Source: an uncultured Candidatus Saccharibacteria bacterium (GTDB taxonomy: Bacteria; Patescibacteriota; Saccharimonadia; Saccharimonadales; Saccharimonadaceae). From it: a DNA stretch of 64,000 nt. Within the stretch, counting starts at the first letter, position 1, and each line of letters opens with the position of its first letter. The stretch is from contig CALIJB010000026.1 of the NCBI GenBank assembly GCA_938017675.1, forward strand, positions 1 to 64,000. The letters are read 5' to 3'. The notes under the pieces are model-generated. The model was not told the origin of the DNA, ran no database searches, and worked only from the letters and a program-made list of their open reading frames with translations. Made by a program: the position numbers and the translations under genes. Shown one piece after another: positions 1 to 9,000 of the stretch.

Positions 1-21
1 TGTTAGTATTTGGACAAAAAG

Positions 22-74
22 TTCGCTTTCGTCGTTTCCGACTCATCAGCATAGATACGCATCTATGGAGCGAA
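22..74 (-). ncRNA. Type III hammerhead self-cleaving ribozyme at the 3' end of cassette A
   Basis: Read on the minus strand, every hammerhead core element is present in order. The stem III 5' strand TTCGC (74-70) is followed by U, C and the predicted cleavage site between 68 and 67. Stem I is CATAGAT/ATCTATG with loop GCGT (67-50). The invariant CTGATGA box is 49-43. Stem II is GTCG-GAAA-CGAC (42-31). The invariant GAAA is 30-27, and the stem III 3' strand GCGAA is 26-22. Stem III is the open helix, which makes it type III. Five T's follow (20-16), so the fold could also work as a terminator. It lies 59 nt downstream of the stop codon of the small gene at 133-471 and is transcribed in the same direction. 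The match is to the known consensus; activity is untested. Confidence 0.88.
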
Positions 75-98
75 TGCGACAAGCAGGTCAGAAATGAT

Positions 99-116
99 GA
101 GCGGGGTGACCCGCTC
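99..116 (-). terminator. 3' hairpin of cassette A
   Basis: A 7-bp GC-rich stem GAGCGGG/CCCGCTC with a 4-nt loop lies 17 nt after the stop codon of the cassette A gene. It lacks a good T run, so it may be a stabilising 3' hairpin; the T run occurs later, after the ribozyme (20-16). Between this hairpin and the ribozyme lies segment 78-87, which is complementary to the 5' leader at 598-607. Confidence 0.55.
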
Positions 117-132
117 GTCGCGCTCGCAATGG

Positions 133-471
133 TCACCGACCGGTCTTAACGACCCTGTCAGTGACCCGGTAGAAGGGCGCCCAGAGGCGGGTGCCCCTCA
201 GGCGGACGGCGCACACGGCGCCGTCGGAGATGGCCAGTTGGGCAAGCTCATGCTTGCCCATGTTTTTGAGCTCATCGACGGTGAGGACCTCACCGTCGAT
301 ATAAAACGTGCTGTCCTCCCTGTCGCTTCGCAGGAAAGCGAACGACTCGAGAGGCGCGTAACGGGCGAGGGTCTCGTCGGAGACCCAAATCCGGAACTCA
401 CACTTGAATTCCCGGGGGCGCAAACCCCCGGGGAGAAGATAGGTGACGGTAATCATGTCATCGGTGGCCAT
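133..471 (-). CDS. Cassette A small soluble protein, unknown function (112 aa)
   Basis: I do not recognise this protein. It starts MATDDMITV, has no membrane segment, and reads as a mixed alpha/beta domain with a run of charged residues in the middle. A longer in-frame start exists at 531, but the ATG at 471 is preceded by GGAGAG at a sensible distance, and the extra upstream codons fall inside a folded leader. Codon choice is rich in GAG, CTC and GTC, unlike the rpoC neighbourhood, suggesting transfer. It is the only gene of a transcription unit that begins near 654 and ends in a hammerhead ribozyme. An overlapping plus-strand ORF (94-711) runs through promoter and ribozyme and is rejected. 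That a protein is made is likely; its role is open. Confidence 0.7.
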   Translation of the reverse strand: MATDDMITVTYLLPGGLRPREFKCEFRIWVSDETLARYAPLESFAFLRSDREDSTFYIDGEVLTVDELKNMGKHELAQLAISDGAVCAVRLRGTRLWAPFYRVTDRVVKTGR

Positions 472-689
472 GATGGCCCCTCTCTCCTCGCCAGCTGGAG
501 TGCTGCTTGCGCGTGCATTTCTGATGCACACGAGACGAGGTCTCGGCTGTTAAGTAAAATTATTATCTTCGCCAGCCAAGATCTCATCTCGTGTTTGCCT
601 GCTTGTCAAAGTGCGCTTTCAGACAAGGATTTGCTCGACTTGTCAATGAAAGCTGATATATATATATCACATATGGACGCGCATGTCAA
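472..689 (-). promoter_or_regulatory. Promoter and structured 5' leader of cassette A
   Basis: On the minus strand the -35 TTGACA is 689-684, the 17-bp spacer 683-667, the -10 TATATA 666-661, and the likely first base is A654 of AGCTTTC. The leader folds into a 5' hairpin (GCTTTC 653-648 with GAAAGC 620-615, plus GACAAG/CTTGTC around the loop TCGAGCAAATC). It then carries the segment 607-598, complementary to 78-87 beyond the gene. A long imperfect stem follows (ACACGAGA 594-587 with TCTCGTGT 535-528, inner GGCTG/CAGCC). The 5' hairpin has the same loop and inner helix as cassette E, while its outer helix differs by compensating changes. Confidence 0.75.
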
Positions 690-732
690 TAGGTTTAGGC
701 AATATTATTGAATTTTGTGCAAAAAAGCGCAA

Positions 733-775
733 AAATAACGACAAACAAGCATTTTCACCTGTTTACGACGTTTGC
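733..775 (-). terminator. Probable terminator of the 45-aa membrane protein gene
   Basis: On the minus strand an imperfect stem (AACG...CGTT with inner TAAACA/TGTTTG) is followed by ATTTTT. It sits about 65 nt after the stop codon of the small ORF at 837-974 and before the promoter of cassette A. Otherwise the stretch 690-836 is AT-rich and I see nothing else in it. Confidence 0.45.
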
Positions 776-836
776 AGCTGCGGATAAACTTAGCTCTATA
801 TTTATAACTAGGAATTGAAACAAATGATAGCAAGAG

Positions 837-974
837 CTATTTGTCGTCGTTGCTTGATTTCTTGTCGTTTCGAATAAACCATCGAATCAAAGCGATAGCG
901 GCTACTACGGTTGCAATTATTACTATATACGGTATAGATACAGTGATATAGGTTATGATGATTTCTTTACTCAT
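837..974 (-). CDS. Small single-pass membrane protein (45 aa)
   Basis: A short ORF encoding MSKEIIITYITVSIPYI and so on: a strongly hydrophobic stretch of about 25 residues (roughly residues 5-31) followed by a basic and polar tail ending NDKKSSNDDK. The topology is that of a one-pass membrane peptide with a short cytoplasmic tail. It is preceded by TTGACA and a weak AT-rich -10 close to the ATG, matching the leaderless pattern of this genome, and followed by a terminator-like hairpin. No function can be assigned; a toxin-like or scaffold role is possible but unsupported. Confidence rests on composition, promoter and terminator. Confidence 0.5.
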   Translation of the reverse strand: MSKEIIITYITVSIPYIVIIATVVAAIALIRWFIRNDKKSSNDDK

Positions 975-1087
975 AGCTATATTGTTTAATTAAGATCGTC
1001 TACATGTCAATACTTTCGCCGTATTTTTTGTACTAAACTTGAATCGCTATCGCATTAAAAACGCAAGCAATATAGTATAATAAACGT

Positions 1088-2077
1088 ATGAATCCGCTAA
1101 ATGACAATGATATCCAATACGCTGGCCACCCCGAGCAGGCGCCGCGGCCTGATCCGTTAGTACCAGAACCGCAGCGCCGGCCGCCGCGCGACCCATTCCG
1201 TAAATTCCGCCTGATTATGATTGGCGCTGGTGTTGCCGCCGTTTTAGTGATTGTTGTTGCGATCGTGGTAATGACGCTCGCTCGCTCGTCAACAGTCAAA
1301 ACAGATGAAAAGAAAAAAACTGACGAGACCAAGGTAGCTCACTTGACCGCTTCCGAAACTATCAAGCATGTCAACGTTTATTTCAAAGGCAAGGAAAAAG
1401 CCAAATCGTCGATCACTACTCCAGTAAGAGTCAAAGGAAGGAAATTTTACACCGTAGTGCCCGACCTCGACCAAGTTCAGAGTTTAGCTGGTTACGTTCC
1501 TAAGGATAAATCAACCTCGCAGCGCGAATCAATCGAGAAAAACATGGACTACGATGGTTTTACCCGCAAGGTCTTCTCGGAGGGCAGCAGAGCAAATTAT
1601 TTAGCTGATTTCACGCGCGACGATGTCACTTGCCAGCTGAGTACCGATATTTCACAGCGCGATAAGCTCGGCGATTGGATGGAGATTCGCTGCCTCGACA
1701 CTAAAGTTTACGCTGAATACGCTGAGGCGCAGCAGCCGGTGGTTTCGGTTTATACCCCAGCCGTGAGTGCCGCTGGACAGTACGGTTTCATCGGTAAGCC
1801 AGCTCCGTTCAAGGGCGCATTGAAAGGCTACCAGCTGCTAGAAATTCCAGTCAGCACAGTGTTGTATCAGCGAATGACTGCGCCTGACAATCTAGGATTA
1901 TTCTATCAGACGCCAGACGGCTTGTGGCACTATTTCCAAGATCGTAACCGCAATATATTGGTCGCCTGCACGCTTTACAATAACCGCGAATTACGGATGG
2001 CCTACGCTGACCAAAAGTGCCAGCCGATTGGCGGTAGTACTAAAGATACGGTGACATATTCTGGCAAACGAGATTAG
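1088..2077 (+). CDS. Membrane-anchored extracytoplasmic protein, unknown function (329 aa)
   Basis: The N-terminus is proline- and arginine-rich and cytoplasmic (residues 1-38). One strong transmembrane helix follows (about 39-62, valine/isoleucine-rich), and then a soluble domain of about 260 residues that would face outside. It has cysteines at scattered positions but no motif I recognise. The -10 TATAAT (1076-1081) is 6 nt before the ATG, so the mRNA is leaderless. A strong bidirectional hairpin terminator shared with rpoC follows. It resembles the single-helix surface proteins common in small CPR genomes, which is only a general likeness. Confidence 0.7.
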   Translation: MNPLNDNDIQYAGHPEQAPRPDPLVPEPQRRPPRDPFRKFRLIMIGAGVAAVLVIVVAIVVMTLARSSTVKTDEKKKTDETKVAHLTASETIKHVNVYFKGKEKAKSSITTPVRVKGRKFYTVVPDLDQVQSLAGYVPKDKSTSQRESIEKNMDYDGFTRKVFSEGSRANYLADFTRDDVTCQLSTDISQRDKLGDWMEIRCLDTKVYAEYAEAQQPVVSVYTPAVSAAGQYGFIGKPAPFKGALKGYQLLEIPVSTVLYQRMTAPDNLGLFYQTPDGLWHYFQDRNRNILVACTLYNNRELRMAYADQKCQPIGGSTKDTVTYSGKRD

Positions 2078-2143
2078 GTCTCGCCTTATTCTGGCTGTTG
2101 GAATATGCAAAGATACAGCGTGCCAAAAATTTAGCTGCAAAAA

Positions 2144-2177
2144 TAATTACCGCTCGTCTATATGAGCGGTAATTATT
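2144..2177. terminator. Bidirectional terminator between the membrane protein gene and rpoC
   Basis: A perfect stem built from ATAATTACCGCTC and GAGCGGTAATTAT surrounds a short AT loop, with A-rich sequence on the left and T-rich sequence on the right. It can terminate transcription from both the gene at 1088-2077 and the convergent rpoC. Confidence 0.85.
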
Positions 2178-2196
2178 TTAACTTAGGCGTTTTTGC

Positions 2197-5100
2197 CTAC
2201 GACTCAGCATCGACATCTGGCGTGATGTCGTCGGTCTCCTCGTCAACGCTTTCAGCGTACTCGTCGGCTGGCGAATCGTCCTCGCCAGTGTCGAGCGAAC
2301 GGACGCCAGTACCCACCGGAATCTTGCGGCCAATGATGACGTTTTCCTTCAGACCGTGCAAGTGGTCGGCGCGGCCACTGGTGGCAGCACTGATTAACAC
2401 GCGGGTAGTGTCCTGGAAGGAAGCGGCGCTTAGCCACGAATCGCTCCAGATACTTACCTTGGTGATACCCAAGAGCATTTGCGCGTATTGCGCTGGCTCT
2501 TTGCCATTAGCGACCAAAGCCTTATTCTCGGCAACGACGCGCGCTTTCGAAACGATATCGCCCATAACAAAGTCGCTGTCGCCTGGGTCCTCGATCTGGA
2601 CGCGGCTAAACATCTGGCGAACGATAATCTCGAGATGCTTGTCAGCCACGTCTTGGCCTTGCGCGGCGTAGATGCGCAACACTTCGTTGATGATATAGCG
2701 CTGAGTTGCCTCGGTGCCCTTCAAGCGCATCAGGTCATGCAAGTTGAGCGAGCCGATTGTCAAGCGGTCGCCTGCCTCAACATGGTCATTAGCCGATACC
2801 ACTAGCTGCGCAGTACCTGGAATCTCGTAGCGGACTGGTGCGGCAGCGTTAGCTGCGATGACGATAGTGTCTTCGGCGGCTTCGACAACGCCGTCGAATG
2901 GCGCCACTAGCGAACGGCTATTATCGAGACCTTCGGCGAGGATATCGCCAGCCTTGACGCTAGAGCCGTCTTGCAATAGCGGTTTGCGGCCTTCGAGCGG
3001 CAAGCGCTCAACGCGGCCAGCCTCTGGCGTGACCTGGACGATATATTTCTTGCCGTCTTCCCAGACGTCGACAGTACCAGCCACCTCAGTGATGTAAGCT
3101 TGACCCTTCGGATTGCGCGCTTCAAAGAGCTCCTCGACGCGCGGCAGACCCTGGGTGATGTCGCTACCGGCCACGCCAGAGTTGTGGAAGGTACGGAGTG
3201 TCAGCTGAGTACCTGGTTCGCCGACCGACTGAGCAGCGATAACGCCAACTGGTTGAGCAGCGCCAACTAGCTCGTTGGTTGCCATGTCAATACCGTAGCT
3301 GCGGCGCGGAATACCCTCGAGATTGTTGGTCGAGAGAATCGACTGAATCTTGACCTCGTTGATATTAGTGTCGGCTTCGATTTTGTTGGCGATTTCGCGG
3401 GTAATCAACTCGTTAGCGCCGATATAGCCTGGCACAGCATCACGCGTATAGCGCCCGTACAAGCGATTACCGAAGCTAATCATCGTTTCTTCAGTTTCTG
3501 AACGATAAATCATGTAGCCTTCGTCGTCGCCTTCTTCGTCCTCGACAGTGAAGACATCTTGCGAGACGTCGACCAAGCGGCGCGTCAGATAACCAGAGTC
3601 GGCCGTCTTTAGCGCAGTGTCGATCAAACCTTTACGCGAACCGCGGGTAGCGACGAACGATTCCAAGCTCGACAAACCACGGGTGTAGTACGAGCGAATT
3701 GGCAGCTCGATTTCGCGGTTGGCGGCGTCGACCTGGATACCAATCATGGCGCTAGCTAGCTTGACGTTGCTAATGTCACCGCGGGCACCCGAGTTAACCA
3801 TGATCGAAATGCTAGTGTCGATGTGGTGTAAGTTGTCTTGGAGCAACTTAGTAACTTGATTGTCAACCTTGCGCCAAGCTGCTACCGTCAAATTGTAACG
3901 CTCGTCGTCGGTGATCAAACCCTGGTCGTATTGATCAGCAATCAACGCTGCATGCTCATCGCCTTCCTGGATTATCTCCTCGGTTTGATCAAGGTGGACA
4001 TAGTCATCCTTACCAGTCGATACTGCGGCCACGGTAGCGAAGCGGAAAGCTAAGCCTTTCATGCGGTCGGCCGTCTTGGCGGTTTCTTCGGCGCCATAAC
4101 GATCAAAGATTTGCGCTAGAACTTTCTTCAGCTCTTTCTTGGTCTGGACGTTATTGTTGTAAGGAAAATCGTCCGGCAAGATTTCGTTGAAGAAGACGCG
4201 GCCCAGCGTGGTGTTGTGAATCTCGCCCTTGGCGCGAACCCGAATCGGGCTTTGCAAGTGAAGCCGGCCCATATCGTAAGCCAGCTCGGCGTCGCGGCTG
4301 TTAGCAAAGACAGCGCGATGCTCGGTCTGGACGCTCGGCTTTTCGTAGGTCAAGTAGTAGTTACCAAGCACGATATCCTGGCTGATGCTAAGCACTGGAC
4401 TGCCATCGGCTGGCTTAAGTAAGTTGTTGACGGCACTCATCAGCTCGCGAGCTTCAGCCTGAGCGTCATCGGACAACGGCAAGTGAACAGCCATCTGGTC
4501 GCCGTCAAAGTCGGCATTGAAGCCGGCGCAAACTAGCGGATGCAGCTGAATTGCCTTGCCCTCGACTAATTTCGGCTGGAAAGCTTGGATACTCAAACGG
4601 TGCAGGCTCGGTGCGCGGTTAAGCAAGACATACTTGCCCTTGATGACCTCGTCGAGCGCGTCCCAAACCACTGCCTCGCTCGACTCGATCAGACGAGTAG
4701 CGCTGCGGATATTATGCGCGTAATCATGCTCAATCAACCAGCTGATGACAAATGGTTTAAACAACTCGATCGCCATTTGCTTTGGCAAGCCACACTGATT
4801 GATTTTAAGCTTTGGACCAACGACAATTACCGAACGGCCAGAGTAATCGACGCGCTTACCGAGCAGGTTCTGACGAAAGCGGCCTTGCTTACCTTTGAGC
4901 ATGTCGCTAAGACTCTTCAAGCGTCGGCGGTTGCCAGTGGCATTGACAGCCCGGCCGCCGCGCGCTGATGAATTATCGATCAAGCTATCGACAGCTTCTT
5001 GCAGCATGCGTTTTTCGTTGCGCTGAATCACTTCTGGCGCGTTCAATTCGATCAGTTTCTTGAGGCGATTATTACGATTGATGACACGGCGATAAAGATC

Positions 5101-6066
5101 GTTCAAGTCGCTCGTCGCGAAACGGCCGCCTGCCAGCGACACCATCGGCCGCAGGTCTGGCGGAATCACCGGTAGAACCGTCATACACAGGCTCGACGGC
5201 TTGATGCCAGCTGCTTGCATGCCTTCTAGAACCTTAAGTCTTTTTAGTAATTTTTTCTCGCGCTGGCCCCTGGCGTCCTCGGATTCTTGTTGCAAATCGG
5301 CGATTAGTTTATCGAGGTCAATCTCGTCGAGCATTGCCTTGAGAGCAGTGCCACCCATAGCTATTTCGATTAATTCTTCGTAAGCTTCCGGCAAGTTGCG
5401 GTAATCAGTTTCACTCATCAGCGCGTGCTTTTGCAAGCTTTCCAGCTGCGATTTCTTGGTGGTAAATTGATTTTCTAGCTCTTCGAGCTCTTTGCTCTGT
5501 TCTTCGGCCAAAGCCTTGACGTCAGCGCCGTCAGCGCCAGCTTCGCGTTCGTAGCGAATTTTGATAGCGGCGCGAGCAGCTTCAGTTTCGGCTTCGAGAT
5601 CGGCTAGTAATTGGTCGCGTTTCTCTTCGTCAACCTTCAGAATTACGTACGTAGCAAAGTAAGCAATCCGCTCGAGATTACGTACTGTGATGCCCAGCAG
5701 CAAGCTCATAGCGCTTGGCGTGCCGCGCATAAACCAGATGTGGGCGACTGGCGCAGCCAGTTGAATGTGGCCCATGCGCTCGCGACGGACAATTGATTTG
5801 GTGACTAGTTCGCCATTTTTATCGACGGCAGCTTCGCGCGAACGCACGCCTTTGAGTTTGGAATCATGCGGGTTGATATCCTTGACCGGGCCAAAGATTC
5901 GCTCGCAGAACAAGCCGTCGCGCTCTGGCTTTTGGGTGCGATAGTTAATCGTTTCCGGCTTAGTGACTTCGCCGTGGCTCCATTTTAGGATATCTTCTGG
6001 GCTGGCAACCACCAAGCGCACTGCGTCAAAATCTGCGATACCAGATGTCGAGACTACTCGTGCCAT
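2197..6066 (-). CDS. rpoC: RNA polymerase beta' subunit
   Basis: The largest catalytic subunit of RNA polymerase. The sequence carries the active-site motif NADFDGDQMAVH with its three Mg-binding aspartates, the N-terminal clamp start (GLFCERIFGP), and the trigger-loop/bridge-helix region ending in GEPGTQLTLRTFH. It is about 1289 aa. The start chosen is ATG at 6066 (MARVVSTSG), preceded by GAGGAGG and placed 1 bp from the rpoB stop, so the two genes are translationally coupled. The 29 extra in-frame upstream codons are an out-of-frame copy of the rpoB acidic tail and are not coding. The N-terminal zinc-ribbon cysteines of many bacterial RpoC proteins are not seen in the first 100 residues. 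The C-terminus is an acidic tail. Confidence 0.97.
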   Translation of the reverse strand: MARVVSTSGIADFDAVRLVVASPEDILKWSHGEVTKPETINYRTQKPERDGLFCERIFGPVKDINPHDSKLKGVRSREAAVDKNGELVTKSIVRRERMGHIQLAAPVAHIWFMRGTPSAMSLLLGITVRNLERIAYFATYVILKVDEEKRDQLLADLEAETEAARAAIKIRYEREAGADGADVKALAEEQSKELEELENQFTTKKSQLESLQKHALMSETDYRNLPEAYEELIEIAMGGTALKAMLDEIDLDKLIADLQQESEDARGQREKKLLKRLKVLEGMQAAGIKPSSLCMTVLPVIPPDLRPMVSLAGGRFATSDLNDLYRRVINRNNRLKKLIELNAPEVIQRNEKRMLQEAVDSLIDNSSARGGRAVNATGNRRRLKSLSDMLKGKQGRFRQNLLGKRVDYSGRSVIVVGPKLKINQCGLPKQMAIELFKPFVISWLIEHDYAHNIRSATRLIESSEAVVWDALDEVIKGKYVLLNRAPSLHRLSIQAFQPKLVEGKAIQLHPLVCAGFNADFDGDQMAVHLPLSDDAQAEARELMSAVNNLLKPADGSPVLSISQDIVLGNYYLTYEKPSVQTEHRAVFANSRDAELAYDMGRLHLQSPIRVRAKGEIHNTTLGRVFFNEILPDDFPYNNNVQTKKELKKVLAQIFDRYGAEETAKTADRMKGLAFRFATVAAVSTGKDDYVHLDQTEEIIQEGDEHAALIADQYDQGLITDDERYNLTVAAWRKVDNQVTKLLQDNLHHIDTSISIMVNSGARGDISNVKLASAMIGIQVDAANREIELPIRSYYTRGLSSLESFVATRGSRKGLIDTALKTADSGYLTRRLVDVSQDVFTVEDEEGDDEGYMIYRSETEETMISFGNRLYGRYTRDAVPGYIGANELITREIANKIEADTNINEVKIQSILSTNNLEGIPRRSYGIDMATNELVGAAQPVGVIAAQSVGEPGTQLTLRTFHNSGVAGSDITQGLPRVEELFEARNPKGQAYITEVAGTVDVWEDGKKYIVQVTPEAGRVERLPLEGRKPLLQDGSSVKAGDILAEGLDNSRSLVAPFDGVVEAAEDTIVIAANAAAPVRYEIPGTAQLVVSANDHVEAGDRLTIGSLNLHDLMRLKGTEATQRYIINEVLRIYAAQGQDVADKHLEIIVRQMFSRVQIEDPGDSDFVMGDIVSKARVVAENKALVANGKEPAQYAQMLLGITKVSIWSDSWLSAASFQDTTRVLISAATSGRADHLHGLKENVIIGRKIPVGTGVRSLDTGEDDSPADEYAESVDEETDDITPDVDAES

Positions 6067-6067
6067 C

Positions 6068-9000
6068 TTACGCCTCCTCCTCTTCATTATCGTTTGTATC
6101 GTCGTAATTATCGTAATCGCTTTCCTCTTCCGAGATTTGACCGTCATCGTCAATATCGCGCACGCTCATGCCGTCGTCGATATTGCCGATACCGTCAGAT
6201 TCATCAAGGTAAGTTTCTTCGTCATCGTCGTCGGAATTATCACTGCCATTGTTATCATCACTCGCTGGCACAGTTTTGTCAGCTGGGCCGCTAGTAGCGA
6301 TGAGATTTTCGGCGTCGATATTATTAGTGTGTTCGTCAACCAGATCGACGCGCAACCCCAAACCTTGTAGTTCCTTCACCAAAACATTAAAGCTTTCTGG
6401 TAACTTCGGGCCGGTGATGACGTCGTGCTTGATAATTGACTCGTAAGCTTTAGCACGGCCGTAAACGTCGTCGGACTTGATAGTCAGCATTTCCTGCAAA
6501 GTAGTTGCCGCACCGTAAGCTTCTAGCGCCCAAACCTCCATTTCACCGAAGCGCTGGCCGCCGTTTTGCGCCTTACCGCCGAGCGGCTGCTGAGTGACCA
6601 TGGTGTACGGGCCGGTCGAGCGGGCGTGAATCTTATCGCTGACCATGTGGTGCAGCTTAATCATATGCATCACACCAACAGTAGTGCGCTCCTCAAAAGC
6701 TTCGCCGCTGCGGCCGTCGAAGAGCTGGCTCTTGCCATCTTTGGCGAAACCGGCTTTCTCGAGTTGTTCCTCAATCGTTTCATTACTGACACCGTTAAAT
6801 GGCGGCGTAGCGACTTTGTAGCCGAGAGCGCGGGCAGCCATACCCAAATGTGTCTCGAACAGCTGGCCCAAGTTCATACGGCTTGGCACGCCTAGCGGGT
6901 TAAGCACTACATCTACCGGCGTACCGTCGGCCAAATATGGCATATCCTCGACTGGCAAAATACGCGCTACCACGCCCTTGTTGCCGTGGCGTCCCGCCAT
7001 CTTGTCGCCGACGCTGATTTTGCGTAGTTGCGCGACGTAAATCTGGATCTGCATTAGCACACCAGCCTTTAATTCGTGGCCGTTTTCGCGGCTGAAAATC
7101 TTGACGCCGACAACTTTGCCGCCGCCAGCATTATTCATACGCTGCGAAGTATCGCGTACGTCCTTAGCTTTTTCGCCGAAGATAGCACGCAGCAAGCGCT
7201 CCTCAGAGCTTAACTCTTGCTCGCCCTTTGGCGTAATTTTGCCAACCAAGACATCGCCAGCGCGTACTTCAGAACCAACCTGTACGATGCCGTCTTCGTC
7301 GAGGTGTCGCAAACTGTCTTCCGACACATTCGGGATATCGCGAGTGACAATCTCTGGGCCGAGCTTAGTTTCGCGAACTTCGACTGAATAGTCCTTGATA
7401 TTGACCGAGGTCAGCGTATCGTCTTCGACTAAACGGCGGCTGATGACGATGGCATCCTCCATATTGTAGCCGCCCCACGGCATGAAGGCTACCAGCAAAT
7501 CTTTGCCGAGCGCCAATTCGCCGTCAGCGATTGACATGCCCTCGATCAAGATATCGCCCTTAGCGACCTGCTCGCCGCGCTGAACTCGAACCTTTTGGTT
7601 GATACAGCGATCATCGTTGCTCTTGGTGAAATGAATCAAGTCGTATTTTTTAACGCCGTCAGCGTATTTGACTTCGATGCTATCGCCATCAGCACGGATA
7701 ACTTCGCCATCAGCTTCAGCAACAACCAGTTGGCTGGAATCGCGAGCAATATTAGCCTCGATACCAGTACCGACAGTTGGCGACTGCGGCTGCAATAGCG
7801 GCACTGCCTGGCGTTGCATGTTTGAGCCAGTCAAGGCGCGGTCGACGCGGTTTTTCTCGATGAATGGCACCAGGCTAGCAGTCGAGCCGAGGATTTGCTT
7901 GTGCGAAGCGTCAATCAACGTCACTTCCGAAGCATCGACGCGGGCCGGCTGCAAGAACTTGCGGGCCGAAACACGCGGGCTTTTCAGATTGTTATTCTCA
8001 TCTAGCTTGACGCCAGCATCGGCAATCACTTCGTTAACTTCTTGGGAAGCATCGAGATAAACAACTTCGTCGGTAACATGGCCGCCAACAACCTTGAGGT
8101 ATGGTGTCTCGATGAAGCCATATTCGTTAATCCGCGCATAAGTCGCCAGGTTCAACACCAAACCAATGTTAGCGCCCTCTGGCGTCTCGACCGAGCAGAT
8201 TCGTCCGTAATGTGTCGGATGGGCATCGCGCACCTCGAAGCCGGCACGCTCGCGGCTTAAGCCGCCTGGCCCCATCGAGCTCAATCGGCGTTTGTGGCTA
8301 AGTTCCGAAATCGGGTTGACCTCGTCAAGTAGCTGGCTGAGCTGGCTAGAAGCAAAGAATTCGCGCACCGCTGCCACGACCGGACGGGCGTTTATCAACT
8401 GGCTTGGCGTGACATTTTCGAGATCAGACATTGACATGCGATCCATAGCGTTGCGCTGCATGCGCAGCATACCGACGCGGAACTGGCGCGCTACTAGCTC
8501 GCCTACCAGCTTGATCCGCCGGTTGTCGAGTGCGTCGATGTCGTCGCCTGGCTCTTGGGTGTTGTTCATGCGAATCAGCTCGCGAATAATCGCCACCAAA
8601 TCATCTTTTTGCAAAGTACGATTCTCGGCGATATTTGGCACATCTAGCCCCAAACGCTTGTTCATCTTGTAACGGCCGACACGACTGTAGTCAAAGCGTT
8701 TGAAGTCAAAGAACATCCGTTCAATCATCTGGCGCGCGTTATCGGTTGTCGCCAGGTCGCCTGGGCGCAAGCGGCGGTAGACTTCAATCAAGGCCTCGTT
8801 GACGCCATGAGCCGGATCTTTCTCGAGTGTAGCCTCAATATATTTGACATCGCCAGTATCAATATCTTCGAATAATTCTTTAATTTCGGATACCTTGCTG
8901 TAGCCTAGCGCTCGCAGGAACGTCGTCACGGCAATTTTGCGGCGGCGATCGATCTTGACGTAGATAGCGCCGCTAGCGCTGGTTTCAAACTCCAGCCAAG

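Noticed and set aside
94..711. 205-aa plus-strand ORF over the start of the window
   Set aside because: It runs antisense through the cassette A promoter, leader and gene, lacks a ribosome-binding site, and is explained by the GC-rich minus-strand gene plus structured RNA.
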